The notes: generated by a model not told the origin, from the sequence alone. DNA of 64,000 nt from Desulfobulbaceae bacterium (GCA_004332195.1 SJBG01000001.1:247199-311198), one strand, 5' to 3'. Shown: positions 37,897 to 47,271, counted from the stretch's first letter. A program made the numbers and translations.

Positions 37897-38756
37897 TAAA
37901 AGATATGCGGCTCAAATATTTCACATCATCTCTATGTAAAATGCTCAAGGTATCAGAAAGCGGATATTACGCACAGATTAACAGAAAGCCTTCTAAAAGA
38001 GAGCAGGAGGATATCCGGTTGACAATAGAGATAAAAGCAGCACACAAGCGAAACAGAAGGGTATGCGGAGCAGAGAAGCTTCAGAAAGAGCTGGCAGAGG
38101 GCGGCAGATATGTCGGCATATGCCGCATAAAGCGGACAAAAAGAGAGCACGGACTTTATTGCAAGCAGACAAAGAAATACAAGGCAACAACTGACTCAAA
38201 GCATACATTGCCGGTGGCAGAGAACTTATTACAGCAAGAATTCAAAGCAGAGGCTCCGAATAAGGTATGGGTAACAGATATAACCTATATACCTACGGAA
38301 GAAGGCTGGCTATATCTTGCCGGACATAAAGACATCTTTAACGGAGAGATAGTGGGATATGCAATGGGAGAAAGAATAACAAAGAACCTTGTCAGCGAAT
38401 CATTGTTTCGGGCAGTGGCATCCAAGAGACCTGCGAGGGGGCTGATACATCACTCTGACAGGGGGAGTCAATATTGTTCCGGCAATTACGGCAAGTTACT
38501 TGAGCAATTTGGGATGACCGCATCAATGAGCAGAAAAGGCAACTGTTATGACAATGCTCCTATGGAAAGCTTTTGGGGAACACTTAAGCAGGAGCTTGTG
38601 CATCACAGGAAATACAGAACAAGACAAGAGGCAACGCAGGAGATCAGAGAGTATATAGAAGTTTTTTACAATCGGCAGAGGAGGCAGGCACGGCTAGGGT
38701 ATCTATCCCCGGTTGCTTATGAGAAGAAGTTTTATGGAAACTGGATGGCGGCATGA
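37893..38756 (+). CDS. IS3-family transposase OrfB (DDE integrase core)
   Basis: A 287-residue rve-type integrase. Catalytic residues: D in VWVTDITYIP, D in LIHHSDRGSQY, E in NAPMESFWGTLKQE. The N-terminal HTH_21 part (RRVCGAEKLQKELAEGG) and the C-terminal FYNRQRRQARLGYLSPVAYE are usual. It overlaps orfA by four bases in the -1 frame. All catalytic parts are intact, so the element may be active. Confidence 0.94.
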   Translation: MIKDMRLKYFTSSLCKMLKVSESGYYAQINRKPSKREQEDIRLTIEIKAAHKRNRRVCGAEKLQKELAEGGRYVGICRIKRTKREHGLYCKQTKKYKATTDSKHTLPVAENLLQQEFKAEAPNKVWVTDITYIPTEEGWLYLAGHKDIFNGEIVGYAMGERITKNLVSESLFRAVASKRPARGLIHHSDRGSQYCSGNYGKLLEQFGMTASMSRKGNCYDNAPMESFWGTLKQELVHHRKYRTRQEATQEIREYIEVFYNRQRRQARLGYLSPVAYEKKFYGNWMAA

Positions 38757-38790
38757 GCCAATTGGTGTCCACTTTTTCTATCCTACCTCA

Positions 38791-39121
38791 GTCAGATTCT
38801 TGAAAAAATTTCGTTTCGGAAATTTTTCCATCGGCAGCACTGCGATTTTCAGTCTTGTTTTACTACTTTTCTTCTTTCTGGTATAATGGCGGCGATAAGT
38901 ATCCAACCGATAATAGTTTTTTCACCATTTTTGACTTTAACCTTACAAAAGTGTCTTGCTTGATTAGCGCTTGACAAAAAGTAGTGATGGCATAATACTC
39001 ACCGGGTTTTCCTTAAAAGGTGGATAAAGAAGAAGTCCCTTTGTCAACTTATCAGCGGAGTCGTGGAGGTGGCGTAAGCTGCGTCCGGCGCATTGTTTAC
39101 TGAAAATTCTGGGTGAACTTG
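38791..39121 (+). promoter_or_regulatory. Gap between the IS and serA with a possible promoter
   Basis: No gene. An imperfect hairpin (GAAAAAATTTC...GGAAATTTTTC) lies at about 38802-38829. TTGACA at 38971-38976 with TAATAC 16 bases later (38993-38998) is a possible promoter for serA, leaving a leader of about 115 bases. Confidence 0.4.
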
Positions 39122-40708
39122 ATGAAAATACTAATCAGTGACAATCTGGCGCCGGTGGGCGAAAAAATTCTCCAAGATGCCGGTTTCGATGTTGATGTGC
39201 GCACTGGCCTGAGTCCTGAGGAGTTACAGGCCATTATCCCCGCCTACGATGGCTTGGTGGTTCGCAGCGCCACCAAGGTTACGGCCGAAATTATCAAGGC
39301 CGCGGACCGGCTTAAAGTGGTGGGTCGAGCCGGAATTGGTCTTGATAATGTCGATGTTGCCGCCGCCAGTCAGCAAGGGGTTGTGGTGATGAACACCCCG
39401 GACGGCAATGCCATCACCGCCGCCGAACATGCTGTGGCGATGATGCTGGCCCTGACCCGCAATATTCCCCAGGCCACCGCCTCGATGAAGGATGGCAAAT
39501 GGGAGAAGAAAAAATTTCAGGGCCGTGAAATCACCGGCAAGACCATGGGTATAATCGGGATCGGTCGGATCGGTCGGATTTTCGCCGAACGGGCTCGCGG
39601 CCTGCAGATGAAGATCATCGCCTTTGATCCCTATATGCCCAAAGAGACGGTGGAAAAAATCGGGGCTGAACTGGTCAGTTTGAATGAACTTTGTCGGCGA
39701 GCTGATTTTATCTCGGTGCATGTGCCCTTGACCCCGGATACCAAACATCTGTTGGGAGCGGAACAGTTTAAGCTGATGAAGCCCGACGCCTTGCTGGTTG
39801 ATTGCGCGCGGGGTGGGGTGGTGGAGGAAAAAGCCCTGTACGAAGCCCTTAAAAACCAGACCATCCGTGGCGCTGGTCTGGATGTTTTCGAGGTGGAGCC
39901 AACCTCTATTGCAAACTGCCCCTTGCTGGAACTGGATAATTTTATTTGTACTCCTCACCTGGGAGCCTCCACCGCTGAGGCCCAAGAAAACGTGGCCGTA
40001 GCCATCGCCGGACAAATGGCTGACTTTTTGCGGGACGGCACCGTGGTCAACGCGGTCAACGTGCCTTCGGTAAGCGCCGAGGTTCTGGCCCGAGTCGGCC
40101 CCTACGTGAGCCTGGCCGAAATGATCGGCTCTCTGCATATGCAGATTGCCAAGGGTGGGATCGAGGAGGTCAACATCGAGTATTGTGGGGATCTGGCTGA
40201 GCAGATCACCACATCGATTACAGTGGCCTTTCTCAAAGGTTTGTTCACCCCGATACTCCGGGAGGCGGTCAATTATGTTAACGCCCCACTGATTGCCAAG
40301 GATCGCGGCATTCGGGTGACCGAATCCAAGACCGGTCGTTCCGAGGATTTCCTCAGCCTGATGTCAATTAAGGTTAAGACCAGTGAGGGGGAAAACATAT
40401 TGGCCGGCACGGTTTTCGGCAAAAAAGAGCCCCGCCTGGTCCGTCTCAACACCTTTCGCCTTGAGGCGCTGCCCCAGGGCCCCATGCTCTTTGTCTACAA
40501 TAACGATGTGCCCGGAGTTATCGGTCAATTGGCCACTACCATCGGCAACGCCGGAATCAATATTGCCCGAATGACGGTGGGTCGCGAACAGGATTCCGGT
40601 CGCAATATTATTTTGCTTAATACCGATACCCTGGTCAGCCGTGAGTTGTTGCAGCAGGTGCGGGCTTTGAATAATATCAACGATGCCATGGTGCTGGACC
40701 TGCCCTAG
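39122..40708 (+). CDS. serA: D-3-phosphoglycerate dehydrogenase
   Basis: A 528-residue enzyme for the first step of serine synthesis. Catalytic/NAD part: VGRAGIGLDNVDVAAAS, GKTMGIIGIGRIGRIFAERA, NCARGG-like VDCARGGVVEEKAL, and CTPHLGASTAEAQENVA with the catalytic His. The long form has an intervening (ASB) domain (about 315-450) and a C-terminal ACT domain (FVYNNDVPGVIGQLATTIG) that may sense serine. ATG 39122 gives the usual MKILISDNL start. Confidence 0.97.
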   Translation: MKILISDNLAPVGEKILQDAGFDVDVRTGLSPEELQAIIPAYDGLVVRSATKVTAEIIKAADRLKVVGRAGIGLDNVDVAAASQQGVVVMNTPDGNAITAAEHAVAMMLALTRNIPQATASMKDGKWEKKKFQGREITGKTMGIIGIGRIGRIFAERARGLQMKIIAFDPYMPKETVEKIGAELVSLNELCRRADFISVHVPLTPDTKHLLGAEQFKLMKPDALLVDCARGGVVEEKALYEALKNQTIRGAGLDVFEVEPTSIANCPLLELDNFICTPHLGASTAEAQENVAVAIAGQMADFLRDGTVVNAVNVPSVSAEVLARVGPYVSLAEMIGSLHMQIAKGGIEEVNIEYCGDLAEQITTSITVAFLKGLFTPILREAVNYVNAPLIAKDRGIRVTESKTGRSEDFLSLMSIKVKTSEGENILAGTVFGKKEPRLVRLNTFRLEALPQGPMLFVYNNDVPGVIGQLATTIGNAGINIARMTVGREQDSGRNIILLNTDTLVSRELLQQVRALNNINDAMVLDLP

Positions 40709-40823
40709 GGTCGGGTCAACTAAAGCGCAACAACCGAAGCGATCTCTATTTTAAAAGGAGCGTTCGTCTTTTAAAAATTGCCCGCAGGACAGGATGTTCA
40801 CCACAAGGATAAGGGGTGCCGCC

Positions 40824-41141
40824 ATGGCTAAAATCTTAGAGGAAAAGGAGAAAAGTTGCCCGGAAGGTCAGATCCGTCGGGATGGTCAATGCGTTATGCC
40901 TGATGTTACCTTTACCACCTTGGTGATATCTCTCAACACCTCGGCCCTTATGCATCTGGGGGAACTGGATGACCCTGAAACCGGCCAGAAGGGTCGGAAT
41001 CTGATGATGGCCAAGCACGCCATTGACACCTTGTGCTTGTTACAGAAAAAAACAAGTGGCAATCTTAACGTCCGGGAAAGTGATTTACTGGCCGGCATGC
41101 TCTATGATTTGCGAATGCGTTATGTTCAGCTCACCAGTTGA
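40824..41141 (+). CDS. DUF1844 family protein
   Basis: A 105-residue protein whose core matches the DUF1844 pattern (VTFTTLVISLNTSALMHLGELDDPETG, NLMMAKHAIDTLCLLQKKTSGNL, LLAGMLYDLRMRYVQ). AAGGGGTG lies upstream of the ATG. Two Cys near the N-terminus (CPEGQIRRDGQC) could form a disulfide or bind metal. Function unknown; the family is common in Desulfobacterota and Thermodesulfobacteria and often sits before ispE. Confidence 0.85.
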   Translation: MAKILEEKEKSCPEGQIRRDGQCVMPDVTFTTLVISLNTSALMHLGELDDPETGQKGRNLMMAKHAIDTLCLLQKKTSGNLNVRESDLLAGMLYDLRMRYVQLTS

Positions 41142-41216
41142 GGCGGGGTCGGATAAGAGCAGTATTCAGGGCGCGCAGCCGGCATGGTTGCTAGTTTTAC
41201 TTGGCGGAGTACGGCG

Positions 41217-42086
41217 GTGAGTGCTACCGCCATTGATCTCTTAGCCCCAGCCAAGGTCAATCTTTATCTGCGGATTTTAGGCAAACGGACCGACGGTTAC
41301 CATGAGCTTGACTCCTTGATGATCAAGCTTAAGTTCGGAGATAAACTGATAATTAAACGGCGTCGTCATCCCGGCATCGGTTTGCGTTGCCTTGGTGCTG
41401 AGTTGCCGGAAAATCGTGATAATCTGGTTTATCGCGCGGCGGAAGTTTTTTGCGCGCACTGTGAAATAACCCCGGCCCTGGATATTACCTTAGAGAAACG
41501 AATCCCGGTGGCGGCCGGGCTGGGCGGCGGCAGCAGTGATGCCGCCGCCGTTCTTCGGGGGTTGGATCAGCTTTATGACACCCATCTGGGGGAGAAGGTC
41601 CTCTGCACCTTGGCCCGTCCTTTAGGGGCGGATGTCCCTTTTTTCGTTCAGGGGGCTCCGGCGGCCTGGGCTCGAGGAATCGGGGAGCTGTTGACCCCGG
41701 TTGATGGACAATCCTTACTTGCAGGCAACAATTGGATTTTGTTGGTTAATCCCGGTTTTACCGTGGCCACGGCTGGGGTTTATCACAACTTTCGATTGAC
41801 AAAACAGCGCGATCCTTTTACTTTGCCCGGCGATTCGTCAAAGATGCTGCCCGCTGCCCACAATGACTTGGAAACGGTGACTATGAGCCGTTATCCAGAG
41901 TTGGCGTTCATCAAGAAACAACTACTGGCGGCGGGTGCGGTTTCAGCCCTGATGGCTGGCAGCGGTCCCACCGTATTCGCCATTTTCAGGAAGGAGGATG
42001 CGGCTAGATCGGAGGCTGCCCAACTGAGCCGACAATACCCAAGAGTTATTCTGACTAAGCCTTGGTGGGGCGTCGTCAAGCGGTAA
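41217..42086 (+). CDS. ispE: 4-diphosphocytidyl-2-C-methyl-D-erythritol kinase
   Basis: About 289 residues, the GHMP kinase of the MEP isoprenoid pathway. LLAPAKVNLYLRILGKRTDGYHEL and PVAAGLGGGSSDAAAVLRGL (ATP loop) are diagnostic, with LMAGSGPTVFAIF near the end. GTG 41217 is favoured because GGAG lies 7 bases upstream; an ATG at 41184 is in frame but lacks a site. The 3' end runs 21 bases into tRNA-Gln, and the last codons (WWGVVKR-stop) use tRNA sequence. Confidence 0.94.
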   Translation: MSATAIDLLAPAKVNLYLRILGKRTDGYHELDSLMIKLKFGDKLIIKRRRHPGIGLRCLGAELPENRDNLVYRAAEVFCAHCEITPALDITLEKRIPVAAGLGGGSSDAAAVLRGLDQLYDTHLGEKVLCTLARPLGADVPFFVQGAPAAWARGIGELLTPVDGQSLLAGNNWILLVNPGFTVATAGVYHNFRLTKQRDPFTLPGDSSKMLPAAHNDLETVTMSRYPELAFIKKQLLAAGAVSALMAGSGPTVFAIFRKEDAARSEAAQLSRQYPRVILTKPWWGVVKR

Positions 42087-42140
42087 GACACAAGACTTTG
42101 ACTCTTGCATTCGTAGGTTCGAATCCTGCCGCCCCAGCCA
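42066..42140 (+). tRNA. tRNA-Gln (anticodon UUG)
   Basis: Acceptor TGGGGCG (42066-42072) pairs with CGCCCCA (42130-42136), discriminator G and encoded CCA. Anticodon arm CAAGA-CTTTGAC-TCTTG with TTG. Its first 21 bases are also the end of ispE. No separate promoter is apparent, so it is probably cut from the ispE-prs transcript. Confidence 0.95.
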
Positions 42141-42233
42141 TTTTAAATTCGTCCCCATAACCTCATCCTCATAACCATTCCGCCCTTTGTCTGATGGGCA
42201 ATATAATCGTCCAGTTAAAAGGAGAATCCTCTG

Positions 42234-43181
42234 GTGTCCATCCATGAAATGAAAATCTTTGCCGGCAACGCTAATCCGGCCTTAGCAAAAAGTATTTGTG
42301 GTCACTTGGGGACCCCACTTGCCAAGGCTGAAGTCCGACGTTTCAATGACGGCGAAATTTTTGTCGAGATTGGCGAAAACGTTCGTGGTCGCGATATTTT
42401 TATTATTCAACCAACCTGCACCCCGGTCAATGATCATCTGATGGAGTTAATGATCATGGTTGACGCTTTGCGTCGGGCTTCCTCGCGCCGGATTACCGCC
42501 GTGCTTCCTTACTACGGTTACGCCCGACAGGATCGCAAGGTTGCCCCACGGGTGCCGATCACCGCCAAGGTGGTGGCGGAAATGCTGACGATAGCGGGCG
42601 TGCGTCGGGTGCTGACCATGGATTTACACTCCGGTCAAATTCAGGGTTTTTTCAATATTCCGGTGGATAATCTCTATGCCGCCCCGGTCTTACTGGAGTA
42701 TTTAAGCAACCACCTGGACATCTCCCGGGTGGTCATGGTTTCACCCGATGCCGGCGGGGTTGAGCGTTGCCGGGCTTATGCCAAACGGCTAAATACCGCT
42801 CTAGCCATCATTGATAAGCGGCGTGTCCTGGCCAACGAATGCGAGGCGATGAGCGTGATCGGCGATGTCCAGGGTAAGATCGCCGTACTTCTCGACGACA
42901 TGGTGGACACCGCCGGCACCATCTGCTCAGCGGCCAACGTGCTGATTGCTTCCGGGGCCACCGAGGTCGTCGCCTGCTGTTCTCACGGGGTACTTTCCGA
43001 CCCGGCGATCGAGCGATTAGAAAAATCCAAGATCAACCGGTTGATAATCACCGACAGCATTCCTTTGCGGGGAGCTGCCAAAGAGTGCGCTAAAATTAAA
43101 GTTTTGTCGGTCAGTAAAATGTTTGCCGAAGTTATTCGCAGAATTCATGCCGATGATTCGGTGAGTTCCATGTTTATTTAA
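42234..43181 (+). CDS. prs: Ribose-phosphate pyrophosphokinase
   Basis: A 315-residue PRPP synthetase. [44 protein letters not shown] and the PRPP loop [13 protein letters not shown] are diagnostic. The GTG start at 42234 has AAAGGAGA about 9 bases upstream. PRPP feeds nucleotides, His and Trp. Confidence 0.97.
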   Translation: MSIHEMKIFAGNANPALAKSICGHLGTPLAKAEVRRFNDGEIFVEIGENVRGRDIFIIQPTCTPVNDHLMELMIMVDALRRASSRRITAVLPYYGYARQDRKVAPRVPITAKVVAEMLTIAGVRRVLTMDLHSGQIQGFFNIPVDNLYAAPVLLEYLSNHLDISRVVMVSPDAGGVERCRAYAKRLNTALAIIDKRRVLANECEAMSVIGDVQGKIAVLLDDMVDTAGTICSAANVLIASGATEVVACCSHGVLSDPAIERLEKSKINRLIITDSIPLRGAAKECAKIKVLSVSKMFAEVIRRIHADDSVSSMFI

Positions 43182-43232
43182 TTGGTGTTTTCGTTCGGAT
43201 ACCAATCAGCGTTAATCCAGAGGAGGAGGATC

Positions 43233-43802
43233 ATGTTACAGATAGATATCGCGGCCAGCAAACGTGATAATCGTGGCAAAGGGGCGGCTCGCGGCCTACG
43301 GCGCGCCGGACGAACCCCGGCGATTTTGTATGGACCGGAAATTGCGTCCCAGGCACTGAGTTTGGACACCCTCGATCTTACCAAAGCTTTATTGTCGGTG
43401 CATCGTCGTAACTCGGTGATCAACCTAGAGGTGACCGATGAACAGGGCAAGGCCATCCATCATGTACTCACTCGCGAAATCCAGGTCGATCCCATTGATA
43501 ATCATCTGCTTCATGCTGATTTTTTGGTGATTTCCCTTGAGGAGTCTATGGTTTTTCAGGTGCCTTTACGTTACACTGGCAAGGCTAAAGGTGTTGACAT
43601 GGGCGGGGAGTTAGAGGTATTGCTGAAAAAAGTCAGTCTCAAAGGTAAGCCCTTGAATATACCCGATGATCTTGCCATAGACATCTCCCCTTTGGGCCCC
43701 AACACCAAGCTGACCTGCGAAGAATTATCGCTGCCGACGGGAGTGGAGTTGGTGGAAGACAAAAATGCGGTTTGTGTGGTCGTAGTTGGCGGCACCGAGT
43801 AA
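43233..43802 (+). CDS. rplY: 50S ribosomal protein L25/general stress protein Ctc
   Basis: A 189-residue long-form (CTC) L25: an N-terminal 5S rRNA-binding domain (KRDNRGKGAARGLRRAGRTPAILYG) and a C-terminal TL5-type beta domain (GVDMGGELEVLLKKVSLKGKPLNIPDDLAIDIS). GGAGGAGGA directly precedes the ATG at 43233, which rules out the longer upstream reading. Pairs with prs and pth as usual. Confidence 0.95.
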   Translation: MLQIDIAASKRDNRGKGAARGLRRAGRTPAILYGPEIASQALSLDTLDLTKALLSVHRRNSVINLEVTDEQGKAIHHVLTREIQVDPIDNHLLHADFLVISLEESMVFQVPLRYTGKAKGVDMGGELEVLLKKVSLKGKPLNIPDDLAIDISPLGPNTKLTCEELSLPTGVELVEDKNAVCVVVVGGTE

Positions 43803-43824
43803 GCCGGCGTCAACCAGTGATGTG

Positions 43825-44445
43825 ATGCGTATTCTGGTAGGTCTGGGCAATCCCGGGACCGAATATGAGCTTACCCGTCACAATATCGGTTTTATCTTTA
43901 TCGATCGTCTGGCCAAGCGCCACGGCATTACCCTGAAGCGGGAAAACAAGTGGGACGCCGAGCTTGGTCGGGGAAACCTTTGGGGAGAGCCGGTGTTGCT
44001 GGTAAAGCCCTTGACTTTCATGAATGGCAGCGGTCTGGCACTTGGTAAAATAGCTCGTTTTTTTCAGATCAAACCCGAACAGGTGGTGGTTTTCCACGAT
44101 GATCTTGATCTCCCCCTTGGCGCCTGTCGTCTGGCCCAGGGACGGGGAGCCGGGGGGCATAACGGGGTGAAATCATTGGTTGAGCATTTAGCCAGCCGCG
44201 ATTTTATCCGCTTTCGAGTCGGGGTGGGCCGACCTTTTGGGACCAGGGCTGCTGCCGGTTTTGTCCTGTCCCGTTTTGCCGCCGAGGAACTTGTCAAACT
44301 TGAAAAGCTTGGGGATTTATTGGAAGAGGGCTTGCGGGTGTTGCTAACTCGCGACTTGCAAATGGCGATGAATCTGGTTAACATGTCGGTTGCCGCTTTG
44401 AGGGCCGCCGGGGGTGTAGGCGGTAATTCCGCCTTAAAAAAATAG
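43825..44445 (+). CDS. pth: Peptidyl-tRNA hydrolase
   Basis: A 206-residue hydrolase that recycles tRNAs from drop-off peptidyl-tRNA. H19 (ELTRHNIGF) is the catalytic base; VLLVKPLTFMNGSGLALG and VVFHDDLDLPLGACRLAQGRGAGGHNGVKSL are diagnostic. ATG 43825 gives MRILVGLGNPG; a GTG sits directly before it. Confidence 0.96.
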   Translation: MRILVGLGNPGTEYELTRHNIGFIFIDRLAKRHGITLKRENKWDAELGRGNLWGEPVLLVKPLTFMNGSGLALGKIARFFQIKPEQVVVFHDDLDLPLGACRLAQGRGAGGHNGVKSLVEHLASRDFIRFRVGVGRPFGTRAAAGFVLSRFAAEELVKLEKLGDLLEEGLRVLLTRDLQMAMNLVNMSVAALRAAGGVGGNSALKK

Positions 44446-44456
44446 TGAATAGTGAA

Positions 44457-44631
44457 GGCTATCTTGAAAAATTAGCTATTTTGTTCGAGTTTACGGCACG
44501 TAAAAAAAAATGGTTGACCGATGCCGGTCAACAATGGAACTTATTACCGCAGTCATATCGTTGATATTCCGATGATAATTTTTTGAGCATAACGCAGAAA
44601 TCGGGCGAAAGAGCAATTTTTCAAGGTGGCC
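44457..44631. repeat. Hairpin repeat family A, copy 3 (with an insertion)
   Basis: 175 bases. Same ends as copies 1 and 2, but about 34 bases are inserted near 44510-44542, themselves palindromic (TTGACC...GGTCAA). A few further changes are scattered in the core. It lies between pth and carD. Confidence 0.9.
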
Positions 44632-44699
44632 TGAACAATAGTGGACCGGGGTTAGGACCGTCGGGAGTACGGGCAATGATTCTGCCGGCGAGAGAGTGT

Positions 44700-44728
44700 T
44701 TGATAATTTTGGGATGATGTGGTACACT
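44700..44728 (+). promoter_or_regulatory. Sigma-70-type promoter of carD
   Basis: TTGATA (44700-44705), a 17-base spacer and TACACT (44723-44728), about 75 bases before the carD start. The family A repeat ends 70 bases further upstream. Confidence 0.6.
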
Positions 44729-44805
44729 GATACTTCCTTAAAGTTACTCGAGGACGAACTCCTTTTCGGAGCGCGTCGGGGAATTCTTGGCGGGGGGATA
44801 AGTGT

Positions 44806-45327
44806 ATGGATGTTGCAGTGGAGAGTTTCAGGGTTGGAGATATGGCGGTTTACCCGGCGCACGGGGTCGGTAAAATTGAGTCGATTGAATCACGTCGAGT
44901 GGGGGATTTGGAACAAGCCTTTTATGTGATGCGGATTGTTGAATCCAACATGATCGTGATGATTCCCACCGCTACTTGCGGCACCGTGGGTCTGCGCAAC
45001 ATTATTCCCGCCTGGGAGGTGAGCAAGGTTTTTGCCATTCTTAATGAGCGCAATATCGAGACTGAATCCCAGCCATGGAACCAGCGCTATCGTGAATACA
45101 TGAATAAGATCAAAACCGGGTCGGTTTTCGAGATTGCTGTGGTGTTGCGTGATCTTCTCCTGTTGCGAGTAAACAAGGATCTTTCTTTCGGCGAACGTAA
45201 AATGATGGATACCGCCCGAGGATTTTTGATCAAGGAGGTTTCCTTGGCTCAACAAGTCGGGGAAGAGCAGGTAGCCGAAGAGCTTAATCGGATTTTTCCC
45301 TCTGTCATCATTCCCGTTACCTCTTAG
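44806..45327 (+). CDS. carD: CarD family transcription regulator
   Basis: A 173-residue CarD/CdnL-type protein. The N-terminal RNA-polymerase-interacting domain is FRVGDMAVYPAHGVGKIESIESR, VMIPTATCGTVGLRNII; the helical C-terminal DNA-contacting domain follows (PWNQRYREYMNKIKTGSVFEIAVVLRDLLLL, LSFGERKMMDTARGFLIKEVSLA). Family members bind the beta subunit and steady the open complex, often at rRNA promoters. An in-frame longer start is not supported. Confidence 0.93.
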   Translation: MDVAVESFRVGDMAVYPAHGVGKIESIESRRVGDLEQAFYVMRIVESNMIVMIPTATCGTVGLRNIIPAWEVSKVFAILNERNIETESQPWNQRYREYMNKIKTGSVFEIAVVLRDLLLLRVNKDLSFGERKMMDTARGFLIKEVSLAQQVGEEQVAEELNRIFPSVIIPVTS

Positions 45328-45386
45328 ATGCTGTCATTTTTTTCTTCGATTATTTTTGTTTTTATTGGTTTTTCCTGGTCTTTGAC

Positions 45387-46499
45387 GTGATCCCGAAACA
45401 GTTTTCATCTTTTGTTTTTACCGTAACCACCGGTGAAGCGGGATGTCGGCTGGATCATTTCCTAACAGCAAAGATGGCGAAGCGTGAACTAACCCGCTCC
45501 CGCCTGCAAGCTTTAATTCGCGACGGTCTGGTCACCGTAAACCAAGTAGTTAAGACGGTTCCGGCGCCACCAGCGGTCTCGGCGGCGTCGGAAACCTCTG
45601 CGACTTCGGCAACTAATACATCAGTTCTCAGCAATGATGTGCTTACCAGCCAAGATAGCCATTTACACCAGGTTCCAGTCCCACTTAAGGCCGGCACTCC
45701 GTTGAAGGGCGGTGACCGGGTGGCTTTACGGGTACCACCGCCGGAACCATCAGAACTAACATCTGAAGAAATTTTTTTTATCCCCATCTTTGAAGACCAA
45801 GATATCCTGGTTCTGGCCAAGCCCCCCGGGCTGGTGGTTCATCCTGCCGGGGGACATCGGCAAGGGACCTTGGTCCATGGCCTGCTCCATCATTGTCGGA
45901 ATCTTTCCGGGATCAGCGGTGAGCTTCGACCCGGTATTGTCCATCGACTGGACAAGGATACTTCCGGCTGCCTGGTGGTTGCTAAAAATGATTTGGCCCA
46001 CCGGGAACTGGTTCACCAATTCAAGGAAAGGAAAGTCAAAAAAGTATATCAGGCTTTACTGCGCGGCACCCTGCGGGGCGAGTCAGGCCGGGTTGATCTG
46101 CCTATCGGTCGCCATCCCGTTCAGCGGAAAAAAATGGCAGCGCCCCGAGAGGGAGGGCGTGCGGCAGTGACGCATTGGCGGGTTTTGCGACGTTTTGCCG
46201 CTGGTTACACCTTGGTTGCGATTCGTTTGGAGACTGGACGGACTCATCAGATCAGGGTCCATATGGCAGCCCTGGGCTGTCCTCTGGCCGGTGATCAACT
46301 TTACGGTCGCCAGAGGGGAGAAGGAGCCAGGGATCGAACTTATGGTATTAAGCGCCAGTGGCTGCATGCTGCCCGTTTGGCCTTTGGCCACCCCCGCGAC
46401 GGCCGCCCCATGCAGTTTGTGGCTCCTCTTTGGCCCGATTTGCAGACCAGCTTGGACCTGCTGGGGCAAACAGAGGCGCTTGAGGGCTTCCGGGACTAA
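45387..46499 (+). CDS. rluD: RluD-type 23S rRNA pseudouridine synthase with a low-complexity insertion
   Basis: A 370-residue protein. N-terminal S4 domain (CRLDHFLTAKMAKRELTRSRLQALIRDGLVTVN), then a roughly 43-residue Ser/Thr/Ala-rich insertion (about residues 58-100) before the S4 domain's last strand (LKGGDRVALRVPPPEP). The catalytic domain carries GIVHRLDKDTSGCLVVAKND with the catalytic Asp, and ETGRTHQIRVHMAALGCPLAGDQLYG. It acts on helix 69 or a related site; exact uridines cannot be told. Start is a GTG without a strong ribosome site. Confidence 0.9.
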   Translation: MIPKQFSSFVFTVTTGEAGCRLDHFLTAKMAKRELTRSRLQALIRDGLVTVNQVVKTVPAPPAVSAASETSATSATNTSVLSNDVLTSQDSHLHQVPVPLKAGTPLKGGDRVALRVPPPEPSELTSEEIFFIPIFEDQDILVLAKPPGLVVHPAGGHRQGTLVHGLLHHCRNLSGISGELRPGIVHRLDKDTSGCLVVAKNDLAHRELVHQFKERKVKKVYQALLRGTLRGESGRVDLPIGRHPVQRKKMAAPREGGRAAVTHWRVLRRFAAGYTLVAIRLETGRTHQIRVHMAALGCPLAGDQLYGRQRGEGARDRTYGIKRQWLHAARLAFGHPRDGRPMQFVAPLWPDLQTSLDLLGQTEALEGFRD

Positions 46500-46629
46500 G
46501 AGACGCCAGACTAGGAAGCTTTCGGACCATGAGTCTCCGGCGCCTTCAGCCTTTGGGCCACCTGTGGATTTACTGCCCTTAGCGCCCTAGTGCCTTGGAG
46601 GTCTTCAGCACCTCAAAGCGGTGAGATTG

Positions 46630-47271
46630 ATGAACGTTACGTCAGGGCCAAAAACTACCGGCGGGGTCATGCTGGGGATTACCGGCGGGATTGCGGCGGG
46701 CAAGAGTCAGGTGGCTGAATATCTCTGCCGGCATGGTAATTTTACCGGAATCGATGTCGATCTGCTCGGGCGGCAATTGCTGGAGTCGGGACAAAAAGGC
46801 TACTTGGCCATTAAAGATAGATTTGGTAGTTGCTTTTTTCGAGATGATCGCAGTCTTGATCGTGTCCGCCTCCGGCGGGCGATTTTCACCGACTCCGCCC
46901 TGCGCATCGAAATTAACCGTCTGCTCCACCCTCTGATTCGTGAGGCTATGCACCTTCGAGCCACCGCAGCCTTTCGCGCCGGGGCCGAAATTGTCCTGGT
47001 GGAGGTGCCGTTGCTTTACGAGGCGGGTTGGCAGCAGGACTTTAAGCTGGTCATCGTGGTTCAGGTTGCAAATAAGCTTGCCCTTAAGCGTTTGCAACAA
47101 CGGGATGGGGTAAGCGAGGATGAAGCCTTGGCCGCCCTGACGGCTCGGATGACATCCGATGAAAGAGTGAGCCGAGCCGATCTGATTATCGATAATTCCG
47201 GAGATTGGCAAACAACATGCCGACAGCTTGACCTGCTTATTCCTCGACTAAAAGAAATGTGCAAAGGTTAA
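46630..47271 (+). CDS. coaE: Dephospho-CoA kinase
   Basis: About 213 residues; the last step of CoA synthesis. P-loop GITGGIAAGKSQVAEYL, then DVDLLGRQLL, HPLIREAM, EVPLLYEAGW and RMTSDERVSRADLIIDNSG, all typical. ATG 46630 follows GGTGAG; an ATG at 46669 (MLGITGG) is the shortest plausible start. Confidence 0.95.
   Translation: MNVTSGPKTTGGVMLGITGGIAAGKSQVAEYLCRHGNFTGIDVDLLGRQLLESGQKGYLAIKDRFGSCFFRDDRSLDRVRLRRAIFTDSALRIEINRLLHPLIREAMHLRATAAFRAGAEIVLVEVPLLYEAGWQQDFKLVIVVQVANKLALKRLQQRDGVSEDEALAALTARMTSDERVSRADLIIDNSGDWQTTCRQLDLLIPRLKEMCKG

Larger units (their letters stand above)
37518..38790 (+). mobile_element. Intact IS3-family insertion sequence (1273 bp)
   Basis: The ends are 27-base perfect inverted repeats beginning TGAGGTAGGATAGAAAAAG, at 37518-37544 and 38764-38790. 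Two overlapping genes (orfA, orfB) fill the interior. Codon use is much more AT-rich (AAA, AGA, ATA) than in the neighbours, a sign of transfer. No clear target-site duplication: flanks read ATT on the left and GTC on the right. Confidence 0.95.

Noticed and set aside
37515..38793. Three-base target-site duplication around the IS3 element
   Set aside because: Left ATT and right GTC do not match.
28219..44631. Family A repeats as a CRISPR array
   Set aside because: Copies are about 7-9 kb apart, without regular spacers, and no cas gene is seen.
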